From Psychrobium sp051201665 (GTDB taxonomy: Bacteria > Pseudomonadota > Gammaproteobacteria > Enterobacterales > Psychrobiaceae): a DNA stretch of 64,000 nt. Below, piece after piece: positions 51,680-61,137 of this stretch (positions within the stretch are counted from its first letter, which is position 1; each line of letters starts with the position of its first letter). Where the stretch lies: positions 1,612,001 to 1,676,000 of the forward strand of contig NZ_CP179210.1 of the NCBI RefSeq assembly GCF_051201665.1. Direction: 5' to 3'. The translations under genes and the position numbers were made by a program. The notes beneath the pieces were generated by a model, which had not been told where the DNA came from, searched no databases, and worked only from the letters and a program-made list of their open reading frames with translations.

Positions 51680-52531
51680 ATGTCGAACATTGTTGAACTT
51701 ACCGTTGAAAACTTTCAATCAGTCTTAATAGAACAATCACCAGAACAGCTTATTGTTGTCGAATTGTATTCTCCCCGTGACGAATCGGGTAAAGCGATGT
51801 CACATGATTTAGTGAGTTTGGCTAATGAATTGGGCGAAGCAATTGTACTCGCCCGTGTTAATTGCGATGAGCAGCCCCAAATAACTCAGCAATTCGGTGT
51901 GTCATCAGTTCCTACATTAGTGTTAATTCGTGCCGGAAAGCCGCTTGACGGTCTAACGGGGGTTACGCCATTGCCTCAAATAAAAGAGTTGTTATTTAAG
52001 TATCTGCCAAAGCCAGAAGATGACATGTTATTACAGGCCAATGCAATACTATTAGATGAGGCTGGTGATATAAATGCGGCTTTTTCGTTAATTAAGCAAG
52101 CCTATGAGATTGACCCAGAGCGTATTGATATCAAACTCTGTTATAGCGAAGTGTTAATAAAAGTAGGTCAGTTAGACAACGCGCAAACGTTATTAGAAAG
52201 TTTCGCGCTAGAAGACAAAAATGCAAGTTATCAACGTCTTATTTCGTTATTGGAGCTTGCCCAACAAGCAGGGCAATCACCAGAAATTACAGCGTTAGAG
52301 CAAAAGCTGGCTCAAACACCGGATGATAAGTCAGTAAAACTTGAATTAGCGGTAAGTTATAGCCAAGCGAACCGAAGTAGTGATGCGTTAGATTTGTTAT
52401 TTGACATTCTAACTATCGATTTAAATTTTGATGATGCAAAGAAACGTTATCTCGATATCGTTGCTGCGTTGCCTGATGGTGACGCTTTGGCTTCAGCATC
52501 TCGCCGAAGACTTTACAGTTTATTACATTGA
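51680..52531 (+). CDS. cnoX: Thioredoxin-TPR co-chaperone, CnoX/YbbN-like
   Basis: A 283-residue protein. An N-terminal thioredoxin-like domain (residues 1-110) begins MSNIVELTVENFQSVLIEQS, followed by TPR-type helices (ANAILLDEAGDINAAFSLIKQAYEI, then pairs of helices to the end). The usual CxxC pair is replaced by SPRDESGK, so redox activity at this position is absent, while E. coli YbbN keeps SxxC. CnoX binds unfolded proteins and hands them to GroEL. The ATG was chosen after GAGAAT. Confidence 0.78.
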   Translation: MSNIVELTVENFQSVLIEQSPEQLIVVELYSPRDESGKAMSHDLVSLANELGEAIVLARVNCDEQPQITQQFGVSSVPTLVLIRAGKPLDGLTGVTPLPQIKELLFKYLPKPEDDMLLQANAILLDEAGDINAAFSLIKQAYEIDPERIDIKLCYSEVLIKVGQLDNAQTLLESFALEDKNASYQRLISLLELAQQAGQSPEITALEQKLAQTPDDKSVKLELAVSYSQANRSSDALDLLFDILTIDLNFDDAKKRYLDIVAALPDGDALASASRRRLYSLLH

Positions 52532-52569
52532 TATCTAGGACATAGTATCGATACGGTAGATTATCGGTA

Positions 52570-53064
52570 CTATGCAATCGTTAAATTTTGGCGACACATT
52601 TTACAACGATAGATTGTTCCCTTTAACACATTGTTATGGCGGCGTATTGTTAACTCAACATCACCACAATCACAACGATAAGTAATGTGTTTGATACCTA
52701 TATTGTCGACATTATATTGATGAGTACGAGTAGGTGGTAAGTCAAACACATTAACCATAATGTGTTGCCATTCACGGCCATGCGGCGGTGTTTTACCAAA
52801 GAGCTGCCATACGAGCAGGTGCGCGATTTCATGAGGCACAACGTGGGTGAGAAAGTGTGCTTTGTTTTGCTCATAAATCTTAGGATGAAACTTGATTGTG
52901 TTCTTTTGGAGTAATGCGCAGCCGGCAATTTTTCCCCGTTGATTAAACAATACATCCGGTCGTGGAAAGCGACGCGCTAATACGTGTTCTGCGGTGGCAT
53001 AGCACTGCGTTACAACGTCGAGTAGTTCTTCTTTTAATTGATTATCTAGCATGGGCATTATCAT
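52570..53064 (-). CDS. sprT: SprT-family zinc metallopeptidase-like protein
   Basis: A 164-residue SprT protein. HEIAHLLVW is the HExxH zinc site, and the C-terminal CDC plus CKMC make a zinc ribbon. Bacterial SprT is linked to metal-dependent protein processing with little experimental data. The start MIMPMLDN is the first of several in-frame ATG codons. Confidence 0.88.
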   Translation of the reverse strand: MIMPMLDNQLKEELLDVVTQCYATAEHVLARRFPRPDVLFNQRGKIAGCALLQKNTIKFHPKIYEQNKAHFLTHVVPHEIAHLLVWQLFGKTPPHGREWQHIMVNVFDLPPTRTHQYNVDNIGIKHITYRCDCGDVELTIRRHNNVLKGTIYRCKMCRQNLTIA

Positions 53065-53066
53065 AA

Positions 53067-53097
53067 AAAAGCCAGCAATTAAGCTGGCTTTGTTTAC
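53067..53097 (-). terminator. Terminator of the sulP gene
   Basis: On the minus strand GCCAGC, loop TTAATT, GCTGGC and a T run, 12 bases after the transporter stop. It separates that gene from sprT. Confidence 0.78.
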
Positions 53098-53107
53098 GTA
53101 TTTTTAA

Positions 53108-54637
53108 CTACGATAACTTATCGCTAGCGATATGGTAGTTAGGATCTTCCATAACATTGAGTTCTACACAATCACTTGCTTTAGAAAATAGCTCTTTACA
53201 TTCAGGGCTTAGGTGACGTAAATGTAGCTTTTTGCCAGCCTGTGTGTAACGCTCGGCCAGTCCATCGATAGCTTCAATACCAGAATGGTCATAGACACGA
53301 GAGTTCTGGAAATCGATAATGACATCGCCAGCATCATCATTCACCTGAAATTGTGACTTGAAGTTACTGATTGCGCCAAAGAATAGCGGGCCTTCAACTT
53401 CATAAACTGTTGAACCATTTTCATCTGTTGAGCGTTTAACGATAACGTGTTTAGCATGTTCCCAAGCAAATACCAACGCCGATACAATAACTCCAACGAT
53501 GACTGCAATGGCAAGGTCAGTGGCAACTGTTACACCTGATACTAAAACCAAGATAAATGCGTCAGACTTAGGGATCTTTTTAAGTGCGCGGAAGCTAGAC
53601 CATTCGAAGGTTGCAATAACAACAATAAACATCACGCCGGTTAATGCCGCTAAAGGAATTTGTTCGATTAAGCCAGAAGCAAACAAGATAAAACCAAGTA
53701 GCGCTAATGCGGCTGTGATACCTGAAGCACGGCCTCGACCACCTGAGTTCACGTTGATCATCGACTGACCGATCATCGCACAACCCCCCATGCCACCGAA
53801 GAATCCGTTGGTTGTATTTGCAAGTCCTTGCGCGACACATTCTTTATTACTTTGACCACGCGTTTGCGTTAGCTCGTCAATCAGTGTCAGTGTTAACAAT
53901 GACTCAATCAGACCAATGGCCGCTAGAATGAGAGAATAAGGGAAAATGATTGCTAAGGTTTCCCATGTAAAAGGTACGTCTGGGATCATAAAGCTAGGCA
54001 GTTCACCCGCGATAGACGCAACGTCGCCAACAACTTTTGTTTCAATGTCTAAACCAACAACCGCCAATGATACAACAACAATAGCAACAAGCGCAGAAGG
54101 CACAGCAGAAGTTAGTTTTGGTAAAAAGTGGATAATCGCCATCGTTAGTGCGATAAGCCCTAACATGGTGTAAAGCATCTCACCTTGCATCCATTGCATA
54201 ACGCCATTTTCGTCTGCTACTTTAAATTGGCCTAATTGGGCAAGGAAAATAACAATAGCTAGGCCGTTCACAAAACCCAACATGACAGGATGAGGCACCA
54301 TTCGAATGAACTTACCGAGTTTAAACACACCAAATAGGATTTGTAGGATACCGGTGAGCAAGACGGCGGCAAAGAGGTATTGCACGCTGTGTTCAAGCAC
54401 CAACGAAACCATTACAACAGCCATGGCGCCTGTTGCTCCAGATATCATACCTGGACGTCCGCCAAAAATTGCAGTGATTAAGCCCACCATAAAGGCAGCA
54501 TAAAGACCAACGATAGGGTCGACATTTGCCACAAAGGCAAAGGCAACGGCTTCTGGCACAAGGGCAAGGGCAACTGTTAGGCCCGAGAGTATGTCAGCCT
54601 TTAGGCTAACTACTTTATTAATGTGTAGCTTGAGCAT
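53108..54637 (-). CDS. SulP-family anion transporter with STAS domain
   Basis: A 509-residue inner-membrane anion transporter. The N-terminal TLRSGLTVALALVPEAVAFAFV-type start (LSGLTVALALVPEAVA) and GLYAAFMVGLITAIFGGRPGMISG carry the family signature. About 11-12 hydrophobic helices follow. A cytosolic STAS domain with FQNSRVYDHSGIEAIDGL occupies residues about 390-500. It may carry bicarbonate, sulfate or another anion. No linked carbonic anhydrase or sulfate gene is nearby. A terminator follows. Confidence 0.92.
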   Translation of the reverse strand: MLKLHINKVVSLKADILSGLTVALALVPEAVAFAFVANVDPIVGLYAAFMVGLITAIFGGRPGMISGATGAMAVVMVSLVLEHSVQYLFAAVLLTGILQILFGVFKLGKFIRMVPHPVMLGFVNGLAIVIFLAQLGQFKVADENGVMQWMQGEMLYTMLGLIALTMAIIHFLPKLTSAVPSALVAIVVVSLAVVGLDIETKVVGDVASIAGELPSFMIPDVPFTWETLAIIFPYSLILAAIGLIESLLTLTLIDELTQTRGQSNKECVAQGLANTTNGFFGGMGGCAMIGQSMINVNSGGRGRASGITAALALLGFILFASGLIEQIPLAALTGVMFIVVIATFEWSSFRALKKIPKSDAFILVLVSGVTVATDLAIAVIVGVIVSALVFAWEHAKHVIVKRSTDENGSTVYEVEGPLFFGAISNFKSQFQVNDDAGDVIIDFQNSRVYDHSGIEAIDGLAERYTQAGKKLHLRHLSPECKELFSKASDCVELNVMEDPNYHIASDKLS

Positions 54638-54809
54638 GGTTAGTATCTTTTATTAAGGTGATGGTAGTACCAATTAAGTATGTAGAAATACGTTATTGAT
54701 AAATGCGGGCGAATAAGCCAGCAAAAAGGGCTAAATTGTAGGTTTTTGGTGGAAAATGTCAACCTAATAAAGCGTAATTGGATAAGTTGATGCACTTAAT
54801 TTTTGACAA

Positions 54810-54836
54810 AAATAAGGCCACCTTAAGGTAGCCTAT
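54810..54836 (-). terminator. Terminator of the cold-shock gene
   Basis: On the minus strand AGGCTACCTT, AAGGTGGCCT and then TATTTTTG form a stem with T run, about 30 bases after the stop. Confidence 0.6.
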
Positions 54837-54864
54837 CATAAAGGTTAGTTAAAACCTGAATCTT

Positions 54865-55071
54865 CTACAGCGCATTGACGTTAAGTGCTTGTGGGCCTTT
54901 AGGTCCGTCTTCAACTTCAAACTGTACTTCTTGACCGTCGGCAAGGGTTTTAAATCCGTCGCCTTGAATTGCTCTAAAGTGAACAAATACATCTGAGCCG
55001 CCTGAGCGTTCGATGAAACCGAAGCCTTTCTTTTCATTAAACCATTTAACGCGACCTGTCGTTGTAGCCAT
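54865..55071 (-). CDS. Cold-shock-like protein
   Basis: A 68-residue CspA-family RNA chaperone with a single OB fold. RNP1 is KGFGFIE and RNP2 is VFVHF. The chosen ATG gives MATTTGRVKWFNEKKGFGF. An ATGGAGAATAGC ribosome site is close. The long upstream AT-rich region to 55300 could be the cold-regulated 5' leader; I see no defined motif in it. Confidence 0.93.
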   Translation of the reverse strand: MATTTGRVKWFNEKKGFGFIERSGGSDVFVHFRAIQGDGFKTLADGQEVQFEVEDGPKGPQALNVNAL

Positions 55072-55300
55072 AATAGCTATTCTCCATTTTCTTATTTTGA
55101 TTCGGATAGGCAACCGCTGCACTATCCAAACTTGCTATTTCATACTAATGACAAGGATTTATTTTCGTTAGTACTGACGGCTATTTCAATGAACTGCCTA
55201 AATAACAAGCATATTGATTCTAGCGCAATATTTTCAAATGTAAACATCATTCACAATATCAGCAATTTAAGCGACGAAATGTCGAATTATTTCCAATAAT

Positions 55301-55558
55301 TTACAGAAGAACACTGTGGTGTATTGTCACATATTTGTCATAAAGTGAATCTTGTGATTCGACATGTTGTTGATCAACCTCATTACAATCAATTGGACAA
55401 ACTGCGATACATGTCGGTTTGTCGTAATGGCCAACGCATTCCGTACATAGCACCTGATCAATTTCGTAAATGACCTCACCATAGCTAATGGCTTGATTTG
55501 GACATTCTGGCTCGCACATATCGCAGTTAATACAATTATTGAGGATTTTTAAAGCCAT
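55301..55558 (-). CDS. yfhL: Ferredoxin YfhL-like, 2[4Fe-4S]
   Basis: An 85-residue ferredoxin with two cluster motifs, CINCDMCEPECP and CTECVGHYDKPTCIAVCP. The longer second motif is typical of YfhL. It starts MALKILNNC, three bases downstream of the trhP/yegQ remnant. YfhL is thought to supply electrons for the TrhP/TrhO-type tRNA hydroxylation, so its gene stays intact beside a broken partner. Confidence 0.9.
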   Translation of the reverse strand: MALKILNNCINCDMCEPECPNQAISYGEVIYEIDQVLCTECVGHYDKPTCIAVCPIDCNEVDQQHVESQDSLYDKYVTIHHSVLL

Positions 55559-55561
55559 TAA

Positions 55562-56925
55562 TTAGCCACGAGTAGACGTATTTTGAGGTAAATAACGCAT
55601 GATTAAGTCGAATGTTAAGTCAATGTCATTTGCTACGGGAATTGAAACGATATGGCCTGAGCCTGGTGCAACGTCAGCTCGTTCACCTTTTTTATTGCGC
55701 ATCTCATTGAGTTCGAAAATGATATTTCCTTGAGGCGTCATCAATTCTAAGGTGTCTCCCACCATAAATTTGTTTTTAACATCAACAAGGGCATGACCGT
55801 TGTCATCGCGACCTAAGATCTCACCAACTAATTGTGCGCTATCTGACACTGAATGACCATAATAATAATTTTGGTATTTGTCATGAGTATGACGACGTAA
55901 GAAGCCTTCGGTATATCCACGATGAGCAAGATGGTCGAGTGATGAACTAAGTGCTGGATCGTAGGGTTTTCCTGCGGCGGCGTCGTCAATCGCACGGCGA
56001 TAGACCTGCGCCGTTTTGGCACAATAATAAAATGATTTAGTGCGTCCTTCTATTTTTAACGAATGAACTCCCATTTTAGTTAACGGCTCGATCATTTCAA
56101 CGGCACGTAGATCTTTTGAATTCATAATGTAAGTGCCATGTTCATCTTCAAATGCTGGCATATATTCACCAGGACGATTTAGCTCTTGCAATAAATAGAT
56201 ATCGTTTGTGGTATTACCTTCGCCTAATGTCGGTTCAACGACAATGGGCTCTGCTAGTTGTGCTGGTTCTGAAGCTACTACGTCACCGGTTTCATTTTCT
56301 TTGGCTTCATGTACGCCATACTTCCAACGACAAGCATTGGTACAGGTTCCCTGATTTAGATCTCGTTTATTAATATAGCCAGATAATAAACAACGGCCAG
56401 AATAAGCCATACATAATGCACCATGAACAAATACTTAAAGTTCCATTTCTGGCACGGCTTCACGGATCTCTTTAATTTCGTCAACAGATAACTCGCGAGA
56501 TAGGATCACTCGCTCAATGCCTTGGGTGCCCCAGAACTTTACCGTAGTCCACTTTACGGCGTTCGCTTGGACGGATAAATGAATGGGTAAATCGGGAAAA
56601 GCCTCTCTTACTAATGCCATGATAAGGCCCGGATCTGACATGATTAAAGCATCTGGCTTTAATTCAACCACAGGTTTTAAATCGCGGATATAGGTTTTTA
56701 GCTTACTATTGTGAGGCGCAATATTACTTACGACGTAAAACTTTTTCCCAAAATCTGGGCCTCTTTAATGCCGACCGCTAAATTTTCTAAATTGAATTCA
56801 TTGTTTCGAATTCGCAAGCTATAGCGTGGCTGACCAGCGTAAACGGCATCTGCGCCGTAAGCAAATGCATAACGCATGTTTTTCAAGCTACCCGCTGGGC
56901 ATAATAATTCAGGAACGAAGGACAC
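55562..56925 (-). pseudogene. trhP: tRNA hydroxylation protein TrhP/YegQ, interrupted
   Basis: The gene should read from a GTG at 56925 (VSFVPELLCPAGSLKNMRYAFAYG). After LGK the run GGGAAAAAGTTT has one A too few and shifts the frame; the native frame continues GKKFYVVSNIAPHNSK. Then MEL is followed by TAA where MEIE is expected, at about 56438. The C-terminal part, with VHGALCMAYSGRC, CTNACRW and the domain up to PQNTSTRG, is intact. In other bacteria TrhP makes 5-hydroxyuridine at tRNA position 34. It is probably inactive here, or both disruptions are errors. Confidence 0.85.
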
Positions 56926-57218
56926 TAAAATAAACCTTATTGAAATTTTGGTGGCATAGTTTAGTGATGGCTTAATGGTTGCACAACGTATGTGTCGCTT
57001 AGTTTGAGTTGACATTGATGTAAATCAATTTATGGTTAACTGGAACAAAACCACCAGTCACATAAAAATGCAAAAAAACAACATAAATAGTCATTTCGCT
57101 CTTGTGTGAACTAATCGCTTGGATTATATTTAGATGCAATAAGGCTTAGTTATTAGTGAGCTACTCTAATGTCGATTAAAAGGCGGATTGAATAATTCGT
57201 CAAATTTGTGAGAAAGAA

Positions 57219-58457
57219 ATGAAACTATCGAATTTAAAAGGTAAAACGGTTGGTGTTTGTGTATCAGGTGGTTTAGACAGCAAAACCGTGACTAAGCGTT
57301 TAATGGAAGAAGACATTAACGTCATTTGCTTTTCGGCAGACTTGGCGCAGCCAGATGAAGACGATATTAAAAACGTAATTCGTAAAATGGAGCCCTGTGG
57401 CGCTGAAACAGTTCTTGTTGATTTAAAAACTGAAATGGCAGAGGCCTGTTTTGCAGCAATCAAAGCAAATGCGACCTACGATGGCGGTTATTGGAATACA
57501 ACAGGTATTGCGCGTGCGGTAACAGTGCAAGGCTTAGTTAAAGCGATGAAGGCACGTGATGTAAATATTCTTGCTCACGGTGCTACAGGTCGTGGTAATG
57601 ACCAAATGCGTTTCGAACGTTATACCCGTTCTTTAGCCCCTGAAATGGAAGTTTATGCACCGTGGCGTGACGCGGACTTGCTTGAACAATTCCCTGGACG
57701 TAGCGAAATGGCTGATTACTTGGCTCAGTTTGATATTCCTGCTGTAATCGGTATGAAAAAGAAATACTCAACCGATGCGAACTTAGCTGGTTTATCGCAC
57801 GAAGCAGAAGATCTGGAAAGCCTTGAAACGTCGATGCTGATTGTTGAGCCGACCATGGGTGTTTGGCCGCAAGACGCGCCAGACGCTATTGAAGAAGTGA
57901 CTATTGATTACGTTGCTGGTGAAGCGGTAGCCTTTAATGGTGAGACGTTAAATCCTTTTGACATGATGACGCACGCCAATACAGTCGGTGGTCGTAATGG
58001 TATTGGTATGTCAAATGCGTTAGAAAATAGAATCATTGGTACAAAGAGTCGTGGTGTTTATGAAGCGCCAGGCATGGAATTGTTGAGTCAGGGTCTGCAA
58101 AACATTTTACAAGCAACGTTAGATCGTCGTGCTACAGCGTTATATGACAGCTTAAGTAAAACTATTAGCGATCAGTTCTACGACGGCCGTGGCTTTGACA
58201 TCGCGACAAAAGCTGCCGTTGAAGGCGTTAACGTATTAACAGCAAGTGCAACGGGTAGCGTGAAGCTCGGTTTATACAAAGGCAATGTCTTCTTCTTATC
58301 GATGGGGAATATTGGTGCTTCTTTGTATAACGAGGAAGATAGTTCGATGGAAGCAAGTGATGGCTTAAACCCTGAAAGCTCTCAAGGGTATGCAGACATC
58401 TTGTCCGTTGAAGCCTGTGCACTGGCAAAAGCAGGGCAGTTTAAAGGCGATAGCTAG
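57219..58457 (+). CDS. argG: Argininosuccinate synthase
   Basis: Joins citrulline and aspartate with ATP in arginine synthesis. The P-loop-type PPi motif CVSGGLDS, the HGATGRGNDQMRFE stretch and the RNGIGMSNALENRIIG segment are present in 412 residues. It stands alone, away from other arg genes, with a terminator downstream. No ARG box was identified. Confidence 0.96.
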   Translation: MKLSNLKGKTVGVCVSGGLDSKTVTKRLMEEDINVICFSADLAQPDEDDIKNVIRKMEPCGAETVLVDLKTEMAEACFAAIKANATYDGGYWNTTGIARAVTVQGLVKAMKARDVNILAHGATGRGNDQMRFERYTRSLAPEMEVYAPWRDADLLEQFPGRSEMADYLAQFDIPAVIGMKKKYSTDANLAGLSHEAEDLESLETSMLIVEPTMGVWPQDAPDAIEEVTIDYVAGEAVAFNGETLNPFDMMTHANTVGGRNGIGMSNALENRIIGTKSRGVYEAPGMELLSQGLQNILQATLDRRATALYDSLSKTISDQFYDGRGFDIATKAAVEGVNVLTASATGSVKLGLYKGNVFFLSMGNIGASLYNEEDSSMEASDGLNPESSQGYADILSVEACALAKAGQFKGDS

Positions 58458-58471
58458 TCTGCTTTAATATT

Positions 58472-58506
58472 AAGCCGCTGTCTTCATTGACAGCGGCTTT
58501 TTTTGT
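58472..58506 (+). terminator. Terminator of argG
   Basis: AAGCCGCTGTC, loop TTCATT, GACAGCGGCTT and a T run. Confidence 0.88.
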
Positions 58507-58561
58507 CATAGCGGCTGACATCAGTTAAACTTAGCGGTCATATCCCTATTGATGCTGTGTC

Positions 58562-58735
58562 ATGAACCGTAAAAAGAAAATAAAGACCATTCTTAAGAAA
58601 AAGCAAAAGAAGAAAAACGCTAAACTTACGTTTAATAATAAGCCTAAGTACGTCAGCAAAGCTGAACGTGCAAAGTTGGAAGAACAGGAAGCTCAATTAT
58701 CAGAAGAGGCACTAGTTCAAGAATCTGATAAGTAA
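58562..58735 (+). CDS. Small basic protein, DUF2986-like
   Basis: A 57-residue protein, MNRKKKIKTILKKKQKKK followed by NAKLTFNNKPKYVSKAERAKLEEQEAQ and an acidic tail. The Lys-rich start and the KPKYVSKAERAKLE block match DUF2986, a short protein family of gammaproteobacteria with unknown function and probable nucleic-acid contact. Its 3' end overlaps the convergent next gene by 19 bases. Confidence 0.75.
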   Translation: MNRKKKIKTILKKKQKKKNAKLTFNNKPKYVSKAERAKLEEQEAQLSEEALVQESDK

Positions 58736-59199
58736 CTTTTTACTTCTTCAATTAATGCGTTAGGGAACTGGCGATAATCAAGGTAGGGTGTCAAAAGTAT
58801 TTGTTGCCCTGTCATGGTTTGATGAAATTTTACATCGTATTCTTCATTAACCGTCTGCCACGATTGATTGTCTTCACAAAGTTCAAATGACTGGCTATGA
58901 TTTTTTCCACAAATATACTGCCAAGTAGCATACTCATTTAGTTTATTTTCAAAACTAATGTAAACCTCATTAATGAGCTGTTCGCTACGAAAAATCTTCC
59001 AATCGATGTTATGGCTACATAACTTGGCAATAATGACAAATATCTTTCGCCAATGATTTCCGTTAATCGCTACTAAATCATCGATTTTATAGCCTAATTC
59101 ACCGACAATTGGTGCATTGGGTAAATGAATACAAATTTTACTTTCAGGGTTCCCTAAACCGACAATTTGCTGAAGATTATTAGTGATTATTTGATTCAT
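58717..59199 (-). CDS. Hypothetical protein, DUF6942-like
   Basis: A 160-residue soluble protein from the ATG of MNQIITNNLQQIVGLG. It has a IHLPNAP start segment, AINGNHWRKIFVIIAKL, and ends YRQFPNALIEEVKSYLSDS. The pattern agrees, from memory, with a family of uncharacterised gammaproteobacterial proteins. It has no signal peptide. Function is unknown. Confidence 0.6.
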   Translation of the reverse strand: MNQIITNNLQQIVGLGNPESKICIHLPNAPIVGELGYKIDDLVAINGNHWRKIFVIIAKLCSHNIDWKIFRSEQLINEVYISFENKLNEYATWQYICGKNHSQSFELCEDNQSWQTVNEEYDVKFHQTMTGQQILLTPYLDYRQFPNALIEEVKSYLSDS

Positions 59200-59354
59200 A
59201 TGGTGATTTACCTTAATACGCAAAAATACGTAGCATTTGTATTAAATTAGGAGTATATATTATTAAAGCTACTATATTCGAGCTGTAACACTGCCTCTTA
59301 CTTTATGAAATTAATGCAGTATTTATATAAAATTGGAAATGGAACCGAAGATTT

Positions 59355-60197
59355 ATGTCAACTGCCAATGCATTACGAACCATATTAATTGAAAAACTAA
59401 AAAGCGATGCCTTAGTTCTACCAACTCTCCCAAAGATTGCCATGAAAGTGAGAGATGCTGTTGCTGATCCAGATACAAACCTTAACGATATCGCTGCGAT
59501 TATCGCACAAGATGCAGCATTGTCAGCACGATTGATCCGCATTGCTAATACGGCACACTATAGCCGTGCGGTACGTGTTGAAAATTTGCAAGCTGCAGTA
59601 ACTCGAATCGGTATGCGCCAAATTAAAAATATAGTTATGGCGCTGGCGATGGAGCAACTATTTGTTTCTAATAATGAACTTATTGCTACTTATCTTGCTA
59701 AAACATGGAAACGCTCAACTGAGGTTGCCGCTTATGCCATGGCACTATTTGCAGTGCATAAAAACGAAAAAAAGCATACTTCATTGCAAATCGATACCTT
59801 ATCTTTAGCAGCGCTGTTACATAATATTGGTACCTTACCAATTTTAACTGAAGCTGATGGCTATCCAGATGTATTTGCTGAGCCAGAATTCTTAGAACGT
59901 GCTATTTCTGATTTACATAACCATATTGGTTTGTCGATTGTTAAAGCGTGGAACTTTAGCGATGATATGGCAGAGTCAGTGCGTTATTACGCAAGTAATG
60001 ATTACCAAACAGATGAAATTAGCTACTTAGACTTTGTGCGCCTTGCTGTATTGTGCCAAGAAAACGAAGCTAATCTTTCTGATTGTGGCGATGCTGTAGC
60101 ACCTTATGTTGAAAAAGGTTTAATTGACAGCATGAAAGACTTATCGAGCGATACGTTTAATGATGAGTTAGCAGCAGCAAGAGCTACTTTTGCATAA
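59355..60197 (+). CDS. HDOD-domain protein
   Basis: A 280-residue protein with an HDOD domain over most of its length: LPTLPKIAMKVRDAVADPDTNLNDIAAIIAQDAALSARLIRIANTAHY, AVTRIGMRQIKNIVMALAMEQL, and LLHNIG in the middle. Such domains act in signalling, biofilm formation or motility control, generally without enzyme activity because the HD pair is altered. No partner domain or gene is obvious here. A terminator shared with queF follows. Confidence 0.88.
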   Translation: MSTANALRTILIEKLKSDALVLPTLPKIAMKVRDAVADPDTNLNDIAAIIAQDAALSARLIRIANTAHYSRAVRVENLQAAVTRIGMRQIKNIVMALAMEQLFVSNNELIATYLAKTWKRSTEVAAYAMALFAVHKNEKKHTSLQIDTLSLAALLHNIGTLPILTEADGYPDVFAEPEFLERAISDLHNHIGLSIVKAWNFSDDMAESVRYYASNDYQTDEISYLDFVRLAVLCQENEANLSDCGDAVAPYVEKGLIDSMKDLSSDTFNDELAAARATFA

Positions 60198-60219
60198 GTT
60201 GTTCAAGCTTGTCATGATC

Positions 60220-60245
60220 AACGGCGCTTAATGCGCCGTTTTTTA
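60220..60245 (+). terminator. Terminator between HDOD gene and queF
   Basis: AACGGCGC, loop TTAAT, GCGCCGTT and a T run; the A run on the other side lets it work for both convergent genes. Confidence 0.8.
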
Positions 60246-60250
60246 TTGTC

Positions 60251-61105
60251 TTATTGTCTGGCTTGACGAATATTAGCGGGTGCCGATTCGAAATTGCTAC
60301 GAAATGGATTGATATCAAGTCCACCACGACGGGTATAACGGGCATAAACAGTTAATTTTTCACAGTGACATAATGCCATTAAATCACTAAAAATACGCTC
60401 AACGCACTGCTCATGAAATTCATTGTGTTGTCTAAATGAAATTAAATAACGAAGCAAAGATTCATGATCAATTTCTGGACCGGTGTAATTTATCTCAACG
60501 GTTCCCCAATCTGGTTGGTTAGTGATTAAACAGTTTGATTTTAGTAAATTTGAATGAATTAGCTGAGACACATGTTCACCTGACGCTGCGCCTTTTAGGT
60601 ACTCTCTTGAAAACTCAAAATCATTAATTTCTATATCTAACTCGTCAATACAGTCGCCACGAGCCGCAACAATCTGTTGTGTTGCAAAATCTTTTGCCAA
60701 TATCAACTCCACATTAGCAGAGCCTTGCGCGCAATTTGCCAAGTCCTTTTCTAATTGGACTAGTACTTCATGCTCGTTCGCAAAGCGTTGTTGATTAAAG
60801 CTATTGAGGTAGAGTTTAAATGACTTAGATTCGACAAGGTTTACGCTATCAAAGCTAAATGAAAAGCTAGCCATCGCTACGACGGGCTTTCCTTTACTAT
60901 TGAGCCAAGACAATTCATAGCCAGTCCAAATGTCGACACCATGAAAGGGTAAGGGGTCGCCAAGCGCTAATCCGTCGCGATTCAAAGATCGTGGTACGCC
61001 TTGTAACAGTTTTGCATCGAAGCTGTTATCATATTGCGTCTCTTTGCCTAGGCTAAGAGATTGAAGTTCTGGGGCATTATCATATTGAGATGATGGCTCA
61101 GTCAT
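60251..61105 (-). CDS. queF: NADPH-dependent preQ0 reductase QueF
   Basis: Reduces 7-cyano-7-deazaguanine to preQ1 in queuosine synthesis. The active cysteine lies in LLKSNCLITNQPDWG. ESKSFKLYLNSFNQQRF binds NADPH and substrate, and the C-terminal half contains FHEQCVERIF. Length from MTEPSSQYDN is 284 residues, the type II (two-domain) form of gammaproteobacteria. A longer frame extends into the syd gene on the other strand and is not used. Confidence 0.95.
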   Translation of the reverse strand: MTEPSSQYDNAPELQSLSLGKETQYDNSFDAKLLQGVPRSLNRDGLALGDPLPFHGVDIWTGYELSWLNSKGKPVVAMASFSFSFDSVNLVESKSFKLYLNSFNQQRFANEHEVLVQLEKDLANCAQGSANVELILAKDFATQQIVAARGDCIDELDIEINDFEFSREYLKGAASGEHVSQLIHSNLLKSNCLITNQPDWGTVEINYTGPEIDHESLLRYLISFRQHNEFHEQCVERIFSDLMALCHCEKLTVYARYTRRGGLDINPFRSNFESAPANIRQARQ

Positions 61106-61137
61106 AAACGTTTTCCAAATATCGATTAGAGAATTAA

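Noticed and set aside
53499..54503. Plus-strand frames across the SulP transporter
   Set aside because: They are antisense shadows of a well-defined transporter on the minus strand.
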